In this document: piece after piece, positions 25,095-36,719 of the stretch | How the letters are laid out: each line of letters begins with the position of its first letter | Position numbering within the stretch: position 1 is the stretch's first letter | From: Erpetoichthys calabaricus | Lineage: Eukaryota; Chordata; Cladistia; Polypteriformes; Polypteridae | Assembly: GCF_900747795.2 (NCBI RefSeq) | Contig: NC_041394.2 | Location: forward strand, 121,857,576 to 121,921,575 | Reading direction: 5' to 3' | DNA: 64,000 nt | Notes under the pieces: generated by a model | What the model was told of the DNA's origin: nothing | Databases searched by the model: none | What the model saw: the letters and a program-made list of their open reading frames with translations, nothing else | Made by a program: the position numbers and the translations under genes

Positions 25095-25400
25095 CAGTGC
25101 AGGATTTACGTATAAGCTACACAAGCTATAGCTTAGGGCCCCCGCCTTCTTGGGGGCCCCCAAAACAAATTGTCCGAGTGAGCAATTGTCATATATACTT
25201 AAATATACTACAGCATTATTTGTCCCAATCAGGCCCAGCCTTAGGTATAGGCGAAGTAGGCGACCGCCTAGGGCCCCGGATCGACTCCTTGGTCTAATTT
25301 TCACGCATTTCACAGAGCTTCCAGGGGGGCTCTGCCCCCCTCAGGGGGCCCCTGGACCCCCCTTTCGCCTAGGGCCCCATAATACCTAAGACCGGGCCTG
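25095..25400. mobile_element. hAT-type MITE with internal repeat of its end
   Basis: It is 306 bases flanked by the 8-base duplication AAAACAAT (25087-25094 and 25401-25408). The ends are CAGTGCAGGATTTACGTAT and, inverted, CAGGCCCGGTCTTAGGTAT. A second end-like copy, CAGGCCCAGCCTTAGGTAT, sits inside near 25229, so this may be a nested pair sharing one right end. GC-rich palindromes such as CCTAGGGCCCC recur. There is no coding capacity. Confidence 0.7.
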
Positions 25401-25409
25401 AAAACAATA

Positions 25410-26477
25410 CAGTAAAAGCTCGATTATATGTCAATCTCCGTTAACTATCAGGGCAAAAAAAAACATTGTGCATGCCAGCGCCTACCTATTATTACTGCTG
25501 CACATTACACTGCTAGCTATGCATATTGGAAAAACTCTCCCTTGTGCTAGCATATCGTGTTTTTCCCCAGCACCAAGTGTCATGCCACATTTTGAATTCA
25601 CAGTGTCAGTTAGGTACCTTCAGTTTTAATAGCGTTTCATAGTTTTTCTCTTTTGTTATAATTAAACTCCTACTATACATTGTGGCGGATAAACATATGC
25701 GTGTGGTGTTGAAATTGTCACAAAAAATTGAAATTATTAAAAATTTACAAAATGGCAAAAGTGCTTCAAGTTTTGCTTCAGTTTACACAGTAGGAAGAAC
25801 AACAGAGAACAATGTAAAGCCTGGTGCCAACAAAATTTAAAAACGTGTCAAAAATGGAAACCGCTGATGGTAATGTTATTCTGTATTAATGTTAATGTTC
25901 TTCTGCATTGTAATTTTCATTTTACATTCTGTTATGTTTTGTTAATATATTGTGAAGTTCATGCAGCTTGTGATGCACTGTGTAGGACCAAAAAGGGTGG
26001 AATGAATGCTGTAAGTGATGGGAATGCGTGAAGGGCTTAGGAGATGAGTGACAGGAGTAGTTAGGAGAAAAAGGAAGCTGCAGCGGAAGGAAGTTTTGAG
26101 CAGGAGACAATAGGCAGGAGTATTTGCAGTATAGAAAAGACAGAATGTGAGTGGCAGCAGATACACTGATTGATAGGGAAAGCTTTCTTTTATTGTTTTG
26201 GAGATGTGCTCCATAGCCCAAATAACAGAATATAAGAAAGTAAAATGTAGAAAACTCTAGAACGTCTGAGTTGTATTTGCTTATTATGCTGGTTGTTACA
26301 ACATTATATAATTAAATTAAATTTGTTAATAATAAATGTTTTGTAAACAAATAAAACTAATTCGCTAAACTAATCTACTGTATATCAGTTTTTAAAGTAG
26401 CTGTTCTGTTATTCGTCTTTTCTCTTATCCGTCACTGCCTCGGTCCCGACCCCAGATGGATAATCAAGGTTTTACCG
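25410..26477 (+). mobile_element. Tigger/pogo-type transposon remnant
   Basis: It is flanked by TA. The ends are inverted: CAGTAAAAGCTCGATTAT on the left and CGGTAAAACCTTGATTATCC on the right. A short coding remnant near 25697-25840 resembles the N-terminal helix-turn-helix of Tigger/CENP-B transposases. The catalytic domain is missing. The left end directly abuts the duplication of the hAT MITE. Confidence 0.75.
25697..25840 (+). pseudogene. Tigger transposase N-terminus, remnant
   Basis: About 45 codons read as a CENP-B-like DNA-binding start with the pattern KLSQKIEIIKNLQNGKSAS followed by a VGRTT helix. A stop follows, and nothing like a DDE domain is found downstream. Confidence 0.6.
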
Positions 26478-27274
26478 TACTTACAGTTAACTCCAAATAA
26501 ACCAAATGAACCTCTACTGAATCCTTATCTTTGGCCGACATATAAAGCCAGGGGTAGGAACCCCCAGTGGCTCCATCCACGAGGCGTAAGGAATAACATC
26601 ATATTTAAACGATTAAAGAAAAATAAATCATGGATGAAATTGTCAGAAATTACATAAAAATATCAATAAAAAAATGAATAAAAATTTACAAAAATACCAA
26701 TAAAGCAGAAATTAAATACATGCCAGAGAAAACCCATTGGCTGTAATACTACACTGTTATAGACACCACATTTGAGATAAAACCTGAGCAGTATAATGTT
26801 GCTTACCAGGCTGGTGTTGAACTGAAAAAGTAATAAGCTGTAATTGAAGAAACACCTGAGTGAATCGTGAATTTGTGTCTTTTTGCCTATAGAGCCATTG
26901 TAGTGCTGCATGATTGGTAACCAACATATACTGTACCTTCATCCCCAGTGGAAATAAGTGAGTATCTCAATAGCCCATTTTATTGTCATACATTCCTTTC
27001 TTACAATAGAACAATTACATTCTCTTGGCAACAGTCTGTAGCTTACATACATGATTGGGTGTTCATTTTCATCAAAAATGACACTCAAACTGAAAGCGAT
27101 GGAATCTGCAAAATAAAATCTTTCAAGAAGTCTTAGTTCAGAGTACATAATAAGAAGAAAGGGTTCTCTTTAGATCTGTAAAAGCTTTTTCACAAGCATC
27201 ATCCCAAACTTTCTTCCTTTTGCTAAGTTAGTAAAAGAAAAAGCAGCGAAATTAGTTATAAAATACTTATATAT

Positions 27275-27395
27275 GCTTGTCTTCTTAGGGAGTCAAGGCT
27301 GGGGTGCTGTCAAAAAACAGGGCTTGTTAAAACCCATTTCAGCACTCTTGTGTGATTTTAGGCTATACAAAAAATAAATTGTTGTTATTGTTATA
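27275..27395 (+). repeat. Retroposon 3' end with GTT tail, second copy
   Basis: It matches the right part of the repeat at 16630-17246, ending in TATACAAAAAATAAATTG and a GTT run. It lies inside the Gypsy fossil. Confidence 0.5.
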
Positions 27396-27482
27396 TAACG
27401 CACAAACCTCTTTTTCCATCTGTTGGCAAGGATACACAAGTTCTTTACAGATCTTCGTTATTTGTATATGTATATGTGTACA

Positions 27483-27773
27483 CCTCCCTGCGTGGAGTTT
27501 GCATGTTCTCCCCGTGTCTGCTTGGGTTTCCTCCGGGCGCTCCGGTTTCCTCCCACAGTCCAAAGACATGCAGGTTAGGTGGATTGGTGATTCTAAATTG
27601 GCCCTAGTGTGTGCTTGGTGTGTGGGTGTGTTTGTGTGTGTCCTGCGGTGGGTTGGCACCATGCCCAGGATTGGTTCCCTGCCTTGTGCCCTGTGTTGGC
27701 TGGGATTGGCTCCAGCAGACCCCCGTGACCCTGTGTTCGGATTCAGCGGGTTGGAAAATGGATGGATGGATGG
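27483..27773 (+). mobile_element. ATGG-tailed SINE with target duplication
   Basis: It spans CTCCCTGCGTGGAGTTTGC through the body to a GGATGGATGGATGG tail. It is flanked by ATATGTGTACA at 27472-27482 and 27774-27784. The tRNA-like head is missing (5'-truncated). It inserted into the Gypsy fossil. Confidence 0.9.
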
Positions 27774-27799
27774 ATATGTGTACATGCATGTTTTTTTTG

Positions 27800-27895
27800 G
27801 TGTTATGATTTTATTACCTGTACGGTGTCCTTGGGTGTTTAGAAAGGCACCTTGAAATAAAATGTATTATTGTTATTATTATTATTACTATTATT
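27800..27895 (+). repeat. SINE/LINE tail with TTA microsatellite
   Basis: The stretch has the pattern TGTCCTTGGGTG, then AAAGGCACC, then AAATAAAATGTATTATT and a TTA run. Similar ends occur in many fish retroposons. The tail of the SINE at 57304 is of a related kind. Confidence 0.45.
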
Positions 27896-28260
27896 TGTGG
27901 TTTGATTAAACCTTTACCCCAGGAGTAACCTAGGTAATGAATTCTGACACACCCAGATTACATATTTTTCAGTTAATGGTTATACTGCCATTTTTCAAAG
28001 AGTCTAACTGTGTCATTTGGAAATCACAATCACTGCTAAAAATGACAGCATTATCAAGGTACATATTGGAATATTTACAGAGAAGGAGTAATATCTGATC
28101 CATATATGCTGAAATGTTAGAGGTGCGTTATGAAGTCCAAATGAAAGCCTAACAAAATCATACAAACCATTGTTATTGGAGAATGCTAGGAACTGCTTCT
28201 GGTTTCCTGTCCAAGTCCTCTAAAGCAGTTCCCAGTTGTATGGAAACCAGAGCAGTCCTC

Positions 28261-28690
28261 CTTCTGTCAGTGTGCCCTCTGGCAGTTCCCAAAGACCCAG
28301 ACAGGGCTGTGTTTCCAAACTCCAATTTCCATGCTACCCTTCAGGTGACCTAATTTGATTCAGACCTGAGGAACACTGCCACCTGTCGTGTGATGGAATG
28401 ATCTTCTCTTTGTATGCCAATTCACCAATTCCTTCCATTATGATCTCCTGGCTGAGTATAAAGACTTCCTTTATCCTTACCAGGATGTCTGTCCTTCTTT
28501 ACTTGCATCTACATGGGCATTATGCACTTTTTCCAGAACTGAAAAAGATTATTTCCTGATGGATCCAGTGTTTTCCAAAAAGATCTGCCCCGTGTAACAC
28601 ATCAAGTCCACTGGGTCCAAGACCAGAAACAGCCCTGGATGGGGTGCCAGTCCCTCACAGAGCTACTCATCTACACAGAACCAGTTCGGA
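28261..28690. other. Unclassified sequence next to the Gypsy fossil
   Basis: It is moderately GC-rich, with no protein motif. It could be part of an LTR or leader of the same fossil element, but I cannot show ends. Confidence 0.3.
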
Positions 28691-28714
28691 ATTACCAATT
28701 AATTTGTTTGTCTT

Positions 28715-28860
28715 TGTGGACAGTGACAGTAGAGAAAAGCCAAGCAAAATGACACCTTTTATTGGCTAACTAGAAAGATTACAATATGCAAGCTTTCGAG
28801 GCAACTCAGGCCCCTTCTTCAGGCAAGATGTAATCAGGAAAACCACAGTATTCAGTTGTC
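28715..28860. repeat. Interspersed repeat end, possibly Penelope-like
   Basis: The stretch runs from CAGTAGAGAAAAGCC through TTTTATTGGCTAACTA to CCCCTTCTTCAGGC. I recall the same string as a frequent repeat terminus in fish and frogs. The family is uncertain; Penelope-like Neptune is a guess. Confidence 0.35.
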
Positions 28861-29220
28861 ACTGTGTCAAAAACAAGCATTATGACCCCCAAAAAAATCA
28901 CATCTTAAATTACTGCAAAAATGTAAAATGTCATTAAAATAGTCTGATATGGGTACTAGGCATGTAGTGTGACATTCCTAAACATAAAACTTATACTTGT
29001 TTTCTCTAAATTTTTAATTTGGATGGCCAATATAATGTGCCAAGTTATTTGAAGGGAGAACTGCAAATTCTTTATATTTGGAACAGCAGGTGGTGTTTAA
29101 TGTTCAAACTATATGATCTATATAAAACTACATTACTGAGTGGCTGAATAACAGTATCTTCCTCTTGCTAAAAATGACAGATTATTTTAATTGCATTGAG
29201 AATGAACCAATTTAACAATA
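28861..29220. other. AT-rich intergenic DNA
   Basis: I recognised nothing here. Confidence 0.5.
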
Positions 29221-29232
29221 CTTTTATATTGT

Positions 29233-29573
29233 CCATCCATTCATGTTTCCAACCTGCTGAATCCAAACACAGGGTCACGGGGGTCTGCTGGAGGCAATCC
29301 CAGCCAACACAGGGCACAAGGCAGGAACCAATCCTGGGCAGGGCGCCAGCCCACTGCAGGACACACACACACACACACACACACACCAAGCACAATTTAG
29401 AATCACTAATCCACCTAACTGGCATGTCTTTGGACTGTGAGAGGAAGCCGGAGCACCCGGAACGCACACAGACACGGGGAACATGCAAACTCCACACAGG
29501 GAGGACCCAGGAAGCAAACCTGGGTCTCCTTACTGCGAGGCAGCAGCGCTACCACTGCGCCATCGTGCCGCCC
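29233..29573 (-). mobile_element. ATGG-tailed SINE, near full length
   Basis: It is a minus-strand copy of 341 bases with a tRNA-like head at the right (GGCGCAGTGGTAGCGCTGC box A region, then a GGTTTGCTTCC box B region), a body with an internal CA run (about 29366-29387), and the tail at the left. It is flanked by a 12-base duplication CTTTTATATTGT (29221-29232 and 29574-29585). This is the best full-length guide to the family here. Confidence 0.92.
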
Positions 29574-29585
29574 CTTTTATATTGT

Positions 29586-29910
29586 GCTTTTGCAAATTAT
29601 CTATCTTCCAACATCACTGATACAGAAGCAGCTCAAGATGAATACTTAAATTTGTGCCGGAATGCAATGTGAGTTGGTGAGTTTACTTTTTTGCTATGCC
29701 AAAAAATAATAGTAATGATAATGTTGTCCTAAAAATGAATGACTGAATTGGCAAACCACTCTGTATACAGGAAACAAAGTGCATATTTGGCTTAGTTTTT
29801 ATGGGTGAGCATCAAGATTAGCATATGAAGTATGTGGCTGCCACAGACCAAAAATATAAAAATAAAGCTGTGAGTATTCTGTATTACAGGATAAACACAT
29901 TCAAGACAAT
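29586..29910. other. AT-rich intergenic DNA
   Basis: I saw no gene or repeat ends. Confidence 0.45.
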
Positions 29911-29944
29911 CCATCCATCCATTATCCAGCCCGCTATATCCTAA
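29911..29944 (-). mobile_element. SINE tail fragment
   Basis: This 34-base minus-strand piece (CCATCCATCCATTATCCAGC onward) is the tail of the ATGG SINE, a severe 5' truncation. Confidence 0.65.
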
Positions 29945-30288
29945 CATTTGGTAAACAATTAACAAAAGTTGCATTCTGTACATCTTTCAGAAAATGGTCT
30001 TGAAACAAGAAGCCAGTTTAGGAATTTAGGGAATTAGAGTTGTAACAAAAACTATATAGAGCAGTAAAATATATATACACATTAAACATACAGTACATGT
30101 ATGTTTGTCTGCAACTGAGCTGTTGCATTTTGTTTTCTTTTAATATAAATGAAAAATGAATGCCACTGTAATCCAGTGAACTTGTATTTTCAGGCCGCCG
30201 TAGAAAGGCAATAAAACAAGTAATATTTAAAGCAAGGAGGCGCCAAAGGTTGTGAAAGTAGTTTACCTAGTAGTGACAAGTCACATTG
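29945..30288. other. AT-rich intergenic DNA
   Basis: I recognised nothing here. Confidence 0.45.
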
Positions 30289-30733
30289 TCTTATATATAA
30301 GCGTCTACGTGTGAAAGTGTGTGTGTCTGTCCATAACCAGGAGTGAGAGGTGGAGTCGGGGTAAGGGCTCCACCTCCGAAGATACACAAGTGAGACCAGC
30401 ACGTCGGCAAAGCGAGACCTCTGAAGAAAGAGTCATTCACTTAGTGGCTAATATAGAAACGAAGCAAGCGCATTGGTAAAACGGTACCCCTTTTACTTTT
30501 CCTCCCACCGCTAATACACAAGCGAGGTGAGCACGCCGGCAAAAGGAAACCTCCAAAGAAAGACAGTTGCTTAGCTGCTAATGCATAAACGATGACATGA
30601 AACCACCTAGGAGAGAGGTGCCCAGAGTAGTTCCTTTCAACTACCTGACATCTCTGCATTTCAATTTATTTCTAATGATTTCAATAGTTTCTAGGACCCC
30701 ATGCTTTTTTATAGCACAGGCTTACACAGCTAG
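30289..30733 (+). mobile_element. Putative non-autonomous Helitron
   Basis: It starts TCTTATATATAAGCG and ends in CTAG, with a short hairpin (ATGCT/AGCAC) about 14 bases upstream, the layout of Helitron ends. The interior holds two similar modules of about 90 bases (30371-30462 and 30501-30592). There is no coding capacity. Helitrons leave no duplication, so the ends cannot be confirmed without other copies. Confidence 0.5.
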
Positions 30734-31473
30734 TTTGTCATAAAAGCGTTAATGAGAGAGATCAACAGAATTTGGATTTAGTAGTGCAGTGCCCGGATTA
30801 TTTTGATTTCATACCAAATTTGAGCTTCAAAATGGATAGATACATTTAACAAGTTTGTTGCAATGAAACTGGGACAGCATCTTATGTTATTTACTGTAAA
30901 TATAAATTGTTTGTAATTTTGTATGTTTCCGTGTTCTTTTGATTTAATACATCTTGTGACATGCCAAAGTATATTATTTTGGGTATGGAATTTGTAACAG
31001 GTCCAATGTTACATGATTTAAACTCGGCTCCTTATCTTTTCTTATTTATTTAACTCTCATTTTAAGAGTCATTTTATGTAGTAATGGGGTATCAGGATAG
31101 CGTTACATTGTATGTGATTATAACATTTGGTATTTTTAAACAGTTATATCCTAAACAAATTGAAATAAATTCACAAAAAATAATAGCAGCATTCCATGAT
31201 AAACAAAATTTTACTGTATGAGTGCATCAAGGAGAAAAGACACTAAAAACAGATTGCTCTTAAGCCATATTCTGTTAAGGCTGTTCAGAATGTTCAGAAA
31301 TAAATAGGCCTTGGAGAAGAAAGACCAAAAAGTGTGATAGTTATGTAACACAATACCCATTTCCTGACAACTTTATATTCAACTAGGACGATGTAGTTTT
31401 ACCCTTAAAAATAATAAAGCCTGAGTAAAGGATATGATCCTTAAAACTGAAGGTACCTCCCAAGTTGGCCTCA
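30734..31473. other. AT-rich intergenic DNA
   Basis: I recognised nothing here. Confidence 0.5.
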
Positions 31474-31480
31474 GATTCAT

Positions 31481-31803
31481 CCATCCATCCATTTTCCAAC
31501 CCGCTGAATCCAAACACAGGGTCACGGGGGTCTGCTGGAGCCAATCCCAGCCAACACAGGGCACGAACCAATCCCGGGCAGGATGCCAACCCACCGCAGG
31601 ACACACACAAACACACACCAAGGCCAATTTAGAACGCCAATCCACCAAACCTGCATGTCTTTGGACTGTGGGAGGAAACCCACGTAGACACGGGGAGAAC
31701 ATGCAAACTCCACGCAGGGAGGACCCGGGAAGCGAACCCAGGTCCCCAGGTCTCCCCAACTGTGAGGCAGCAGCGCTACCCACTGCGCCACCGTGCCGCC
31801 CCG
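31481..31803 (-). mobile_element. ATGG-tailed SINE, near full length
   Basis: It is a minus-strand copy with its tail at the left and the tRNA-like head (CCCACTGCGCCACCGTGCCG on the plus strand) at the right. It is flanked by the duplication GATTCAT (31474-31480 and 31804-31810). Confidence 0.88.
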
Positions 31804-31810
31804 GATTCAT

Positions 31811-32149
31811 ATATTGTGTAATTCTAAAAACAAAATAAAATCATAAAATGATTAGACATTTCTACTTATGTCAGAGCAAGGCCTGAAATATAATAATTAC
31901 CAAGTCACCTCAACTATATCTGGAGGAGGAATAGGTATCCATAAACTCATTTCTGGTTCCCTGCTGCAATTGATGGCTTTCCTTATCATTAATTTATTAA
32001 TTGATGTCATTTAATACTCTTAATCAGAGAAACAAATCAGTCTTTGTAAAATTTATATTAAAAGTATGGCCCAACTGATGCTTCAATTTTTTAAAGACTG
32101 AAATAACAGGGTGTTCAAATAAGATACTGAAAAAGTATACAATTGCAGA
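31811..32149. other. AT-rich intergenic DNA
   Basis: I recognised nothing here. Confidence 0.45.
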
Positions 32150-32440
32150 CAGGCTTTGATCCCTGCTGTCTTATTGTTCTAAAGACCTAGATTCCAGTCC
32201 CAGCCTCTCAACCTTCTTTGCAGAGCTTGCTTTTTTTGATGAAGTCTGCTTCCCCAGGCAATTTGAAACTCTCCAAAATCACAAAGACATGCAGGTGAAT
32301 GTACAAGTGCCCTGCAGTGTACTGGTATTGGTTATTTCTAGGTGGTTTGTGCTTTATGGTAAATGCTGCAGGATTACAATACAGCTTCCTGTGATCATGT
32401 AAGAGAATAAGTAGGTTCAGAGAGATAGGAAAGTGGTTGG
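32150..32440 (+). repeat. Old, degraded SINE
   Basis: Motif order follows the ATGG SINE (a tRNA-like head near 32150-32220, CAAAGACATGCAGG near 32282, CCCTGCAGTG near 32311), with heavy divergence and no visible duplication. Confidence 0.45.
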
Positions 32441-32979
32441 AATGAAAGGTTGATACTGTCTTATAAACTTATGGTCTCTCACTATCATTGAAGACTTTAT
32501 GCCTTTGCTATTTTCTAATGATTCTTTATGAGTTATCATAGTCTATTTAGCTCATTCTGAGAATATTTATAAATGTTCATGTATACAAAATCATATTATT
32601 TACCTCATATGCAAATCCTATAGAATTATTATGAGAACCTATTCTCTTTACCTGTTAAACAAGTTCAAGATTGTTGAGCTGCAGATATTGTCTTGGAAGC
32701 AGTGGGTGTAAGCCTAAACAGGATACAAGATCATGACAGAAAATAAGCCAATACAGGCACAACACACTTACTGGCGAATATTTAGAACAGCCCTTAAGAC
32801 GATCTTTGATTATTAGAGTAAAGCATTTTCTTAATGGAACCTCACACAAAGGCTGGAGAATATGTAAAGTCCATGTGATGAAAGAGGTCCATGGTGATTT
32901 TAAGTAAATATAGAGTACTTGGGCTTCAGAGGGAAGTAGGTGTGGAAGCTAGAATGGTGAAGTGGCTCCAGAGCCAGAG
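32441..32979. other. AT-rich intergenic DNA
   Basis: I recognised nothing here. Confidence 0.45.
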
Positions 32980-33790
32980 GTTGACGGAGTGATCGGCGCA
33001 TTCACGTGCATATGTGTGCTGTTCAGTCGAATGCCTCATTAGTGCTCTGGGTTCGGTAATCAGTGCACCTGCTTCCATAACAGTATAAATGAAGCTGGAG
33101 CAAGAAACAGGGGGACTGAAAACCAGAAAGGGAAAATGAAAGAGAAAGAGATAAAAGTAAGAAAGAAAGAGAGGGCAGGATTGTGAGAACCAGTGCTGAA
33201 GAAGAGTGAAAGCAGACAATCTGAAGTGTGGTCCCAGAGATGAGCATGTGGGCAATACTCAAGGGACATGGGTCTGCCTGCTGAGCATCGCAAGAAGCAG
33301 AAGTGACCAAGAGGTCTAATTAGGCTCCTGCAGATGCAGTGTCATGTAGGTGGGAGACAGGAGCAGGGCTTGCGGGTCCCTAGCAAGGGACACAAGCCAG
33401 GATTTAAAGGTTTGCTGCTCCTATTGGTTGCCAGCTCCTTATGTTGAGGATACTGACAATGATGAGCTGAGGAGATATCAATTTTTTTCAGGGCAGCACT
33501 GTGGCTCATTGTTGTTTTTAAAGGATAGACAACTGCCTGGGATTTTAACCTTGTTTTATGGATATATTTATTTTTATTTATTTATTGAACTTTAACCACC
33601 CCATTATTTGTTTTTTACAGATTAATTATTTATTTATTGTGTGGAGCACTCCACTGTTTGGCACTTTAGCACTTTACACCAGCCCTTGCTGTGTTCTGTG
33701 TCCTTCTTGCCCAGCTCATCTTGGTTTATGGCTATTGATGGCCCCGGGTTCAAAGAAGAAGATGCTGCTGCAGCCAACCCAAACTATTAT
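32980..33790 (+). mobile_element. Possible fossil LTR, related to the one at 44447
   Basis: It has a TATAAA-like box near 33084, an AG-rich stretch, and a right part that shares GATTTTAACCTT, TTTTATGGAT and CAGCTCAT with the solo LTR at 44447-45493. The ends are not clear, so it looks old and broken. The family is not assigned. Confidence 0.35.
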
Positions 33791-35795
33791 ATTCCATTCT
33801 GACAAGAGCAACAAAAGTAATTAATCTAACAAAACACATATTCAGTTTTTATTTACTAATTAACTAAAATTGAATTGATTCTGTTTTTTTTTATTGTTAT
33901 CATTGTTAAATGGAATAAAGTGTAATTATCGGAATAGATAAAAAATAAGTGTAGTTTTATGACTTTTTAAAGCATATTTAAGTTTTCATAAATTAAAGCC
34001 CTAAACTGATGACAAGTATATAAGTTTTTAAGTATAGCTCAATTATGGATTTTCAAATCCCTTACACATGTGTTAAATCGATTATATGGTTGCACCAGGC
34101 AATCAATTCAATGACATAGTTTTCCCTCAGCTATAAATAAAAAGTCAAAGGAAATATCCGTATATAATACTGATGCTGGTAAACAGGTCATTAAGATGAC
34201 TTCACGGATGTCATAATCCAGTTTGTCGTGCTTCTCTTTCTATGCAATGAAGACTTCTGTATTTATTAATTAATTACCAAAAATATGAAGAAGAGTGGCC
34301 AAACATTCCAAATAGTGAAAGGTGCCTTCCAAAAGCTGGGTCTCAAGACCTCATCTTCTTCCTCCCTGATTCCACTATCTAAATTAAATCAGGGTCAAGC
34401 ATCCCAGCCTCTTGTTGAGCTGCCTTTCACTGCTTTATATTTATCTGACCAGCCTTGAACTGTCCATTCTTCATAATGCTGTCCTTGTCTTACCACCACC
34501 AACAGTCCATGTATTTCCACTGTACTTCCACAGTGGAATATCTAGGACCTCTTCCTCTGTCAGTTTGGATCTCTCCCTACTTGATTGGAGCAATTGCATC
34601 TAGCAAGCTCTTGCCAGCCTGAACCCCTTTTTCAATGGATAGTATGGAATCCAGAAAACAAAGAAGACAATTTAGATATGCAAGGGGAAAAAATTCTTTT
34701 GACTTCTAATAAATGTTTAATCTTATCACAAAACACAGTGCAGTACTTAAACACTATACAGTAATTGAAAGGATAGTTTAATAACACATAAAAATGAAAA
34801 TTTAGTTTAAAAAATTACATCTCTGCTCAAAAGAAAACTTCTGTCAGTGTAGGATGTGTAATTAATGGGTAGCTCCTGTCAGCACAAGATTACAGGCAGT
34901 CAGCAAAAATTTCATATTACATATGCAATTTACAGGAACACGTGAAATGACAATGTGTCTGAAGAGGATATATGAGAAAAGAAAAAAAATCTAAGTTTAT
35001 TAAAATATTCAGTAGTAGTATTTGCATCTTATCACACCATCGTTGTTTTTATAATCCTTTTGTACAAAGAAGTGTTTCTCAATTAGGGCCTAGGGGATTG
35101 TAAGCCTAAAAAAGCTGTTCAACTTAAAACTTTAATTTTAAGGTACCTTAACTCTTTTAGCAGAACCTCTTGTTCTATTCAGCTACACAGGCAAATTTCT
35201 CTATCAGCCTTTTGATTTTCAGTATTCACTATAAATAATATTTTACCCAGTATTCATAACATGTATGAACGAGTAAATCGTTAGTTTAATACTAACATCT
35301 AAAAATGTTCTTTATTTACTACCATCATTAAAATGAATGCCAAGTGGTAGTTATAGAATATAAGATGTTATGTGTTTTTTATTTTTTAAATGGGTGTTAA
35401 ATATGTTGTTTGTGGTCACAGCATGCTTTCTGATGTCAGAGATTTTATACTGAAGCATTTGCAGACATTTCAGAAAAAACGGCAATGACATATTAGCAAG
35501 CAAAATATTCATAGCCATTAACAATGGTATTGATTACATTTTGAGCCATAAGATGATTATCTTGAAAGATAAGAAGAAGTTGCAAATTAACTTCCCTTAG
35601 GGTATACCTATGCCGTGTCTGCAAACCACAAGCAGATGTTGTGTATTTGTTTTTGCTGGGCTCTCTTGCCAGCATTACTTTGAAAAGTAAATAAATACAT
35701 TTTTAAAACTGAAATATGGAGCCAAGCATAATCCTTAACATACAGTACACATGCAAATTCATTTACTCAGATGTAGGAGTTATTTAAACACTAAC
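33791..35795. other. AT-rich intergenic DNA
   Basis: There are no reading frames of note and no repeat ends recognised. Confidence 0.5.
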
Positions 35796-35960
35796 AGCTA
35801 AGGGTAGCATGGTTGTGTAGTGGCCTGTGGTGGTGCCTCTCAGCTTGAGGGACTTTGGTTTGCTTCCCTATCTGGATGTTGTGTGTGGATTTTTCACTTT
35901 CCTTCTGAATCTGTGTGCATTTCTCATTTGAAAGTTTTTTTTATTATTATTTGGTCTTGC
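35796..35960 (+). repeat. Degraded SINE head
   Basis: GGTAGCATGGTTGTGTAGTGG followed by a tRNA-like B-box region and TTTTCACTTTCC suggests a very old SINE. The evidence is weak. Confidence 0.3.
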
Positions 35961-36240
35961 ATAAGTGAGCGTAGAAATGTGAATGAAATTGCCCTTTTGA
36001 TGACTACTATTCTGACTATCAGTTAACTTTATTATCCAGTCTCAAATTTCTCAAAATAGAACAATGTAAGATGAGGTTATATTTTAAAACAAGTGAAAAT
36101 ATCACTTTTTAATATCCTAGCCATTGATAGAATTGATATAACTACTTTCAGGGTGACGTTTTGTACTTATTTTGTGTGCTATATTTCTTAGAACTGGATG
36201 TAATATCTAAATAAAATTACTTAAGATCCAATTGTTTTCT

Positions 36241-36455
36241 TCCTAAGACAAGCTCAGAGAGGCCAGAAACCTCTTGTGGAGCAGAAGGGCAGAAGTTCAC
36301 TTAATCTTGATTTTCAGTTATGAGTACAGGCCATGAATGTAGAGCTTCTTGATCCTTCTGGATTTTGGGATTTTAAGCAGTAGGTGTCCAAAACATTACC
36401 ACAGGGATAACTGACTTGTGGCAGGCAAGTGTTTATAGCTTTTGATCTTTCAATG
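36241..36455 (+). pseudogene. 28S rRNA fragment, left part
   Basis: It matches a conserved 3' region of vertebrate 28S rRNA as I know it: GCAGAAGGGCA, CTTGATTTTCAGT, GATCCTTCTG, TTTTAAGCAG and TTACCACAGGGATAACTG appear in the right order and spacing, with roughly one change in seven or eight bases. It is too diverged to be functional. It probably arose by insertion of an rRNA copy; the rest continues after a SINE. Confidence 0.9.
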
Positions 36456-36706
36456 GGTGACACAGTAGGCGACACCTAGGATTTTCATCCCAGGTCATCC
36501 CTATGTGGAATCTGCTCATTTTTCCCATATCTGTGTGGGTTTTCTCCAGCTGCTTGTAGTTGAGGTGTGTGTGGATACATGTGTGTGTGTGTGTTTGCCC
36601 TGCAATGGACTGGTTTGTTCCTGCCTTGCGTACTATGCTAACTGGGATACGCTCCAGCAGATCCCACAACCCTGTTCTGGACTAAGCGGTTTAGACAATG
36701 ATGGAC
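36456..36706 (+). mobile_element. SINE inserted in the 28S fragment
   Basis: A diverged SINE with head (GGTGACACAGTAGGCG), a GT run near 36580 and a tail, flanked by TGATCTTTC(A/G)ATG (36443-36455 and 36707-36719). The duplicated bases are 28S sequence, so the SINE arrived after the rRNA copy. Confidence 0.8.
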
Positions 36707-36719
36707 TGATCTTTCGATG

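Larger units (their letters stand above)
26740..28260 (-). mobile_element. Fossil Ty3/Gypsy LTR retrotransposon, pol part
   Basis: Reading the minus strand, degraded reverse transcriptase (around 27960-28250) is followed by RNase H (around 26757-27240). No gag, integrase or paired LTRs are recognised nearby. It is interrupted by a SINE (27483-27773) and by retroposon tails (27275-27395 and 27800-27895). It is broken many times, clearly old, and cannot be active. Confidence 0.65.

Noticed and set aside
27363-27855. Frames of 140 to 167 codons around 27.4-27.9 kb, and similar ones near 29.3, 31.5 and 62.9 kb
   Set aside because: They are translations of the ATGG-tailed SINE and its CA runs.
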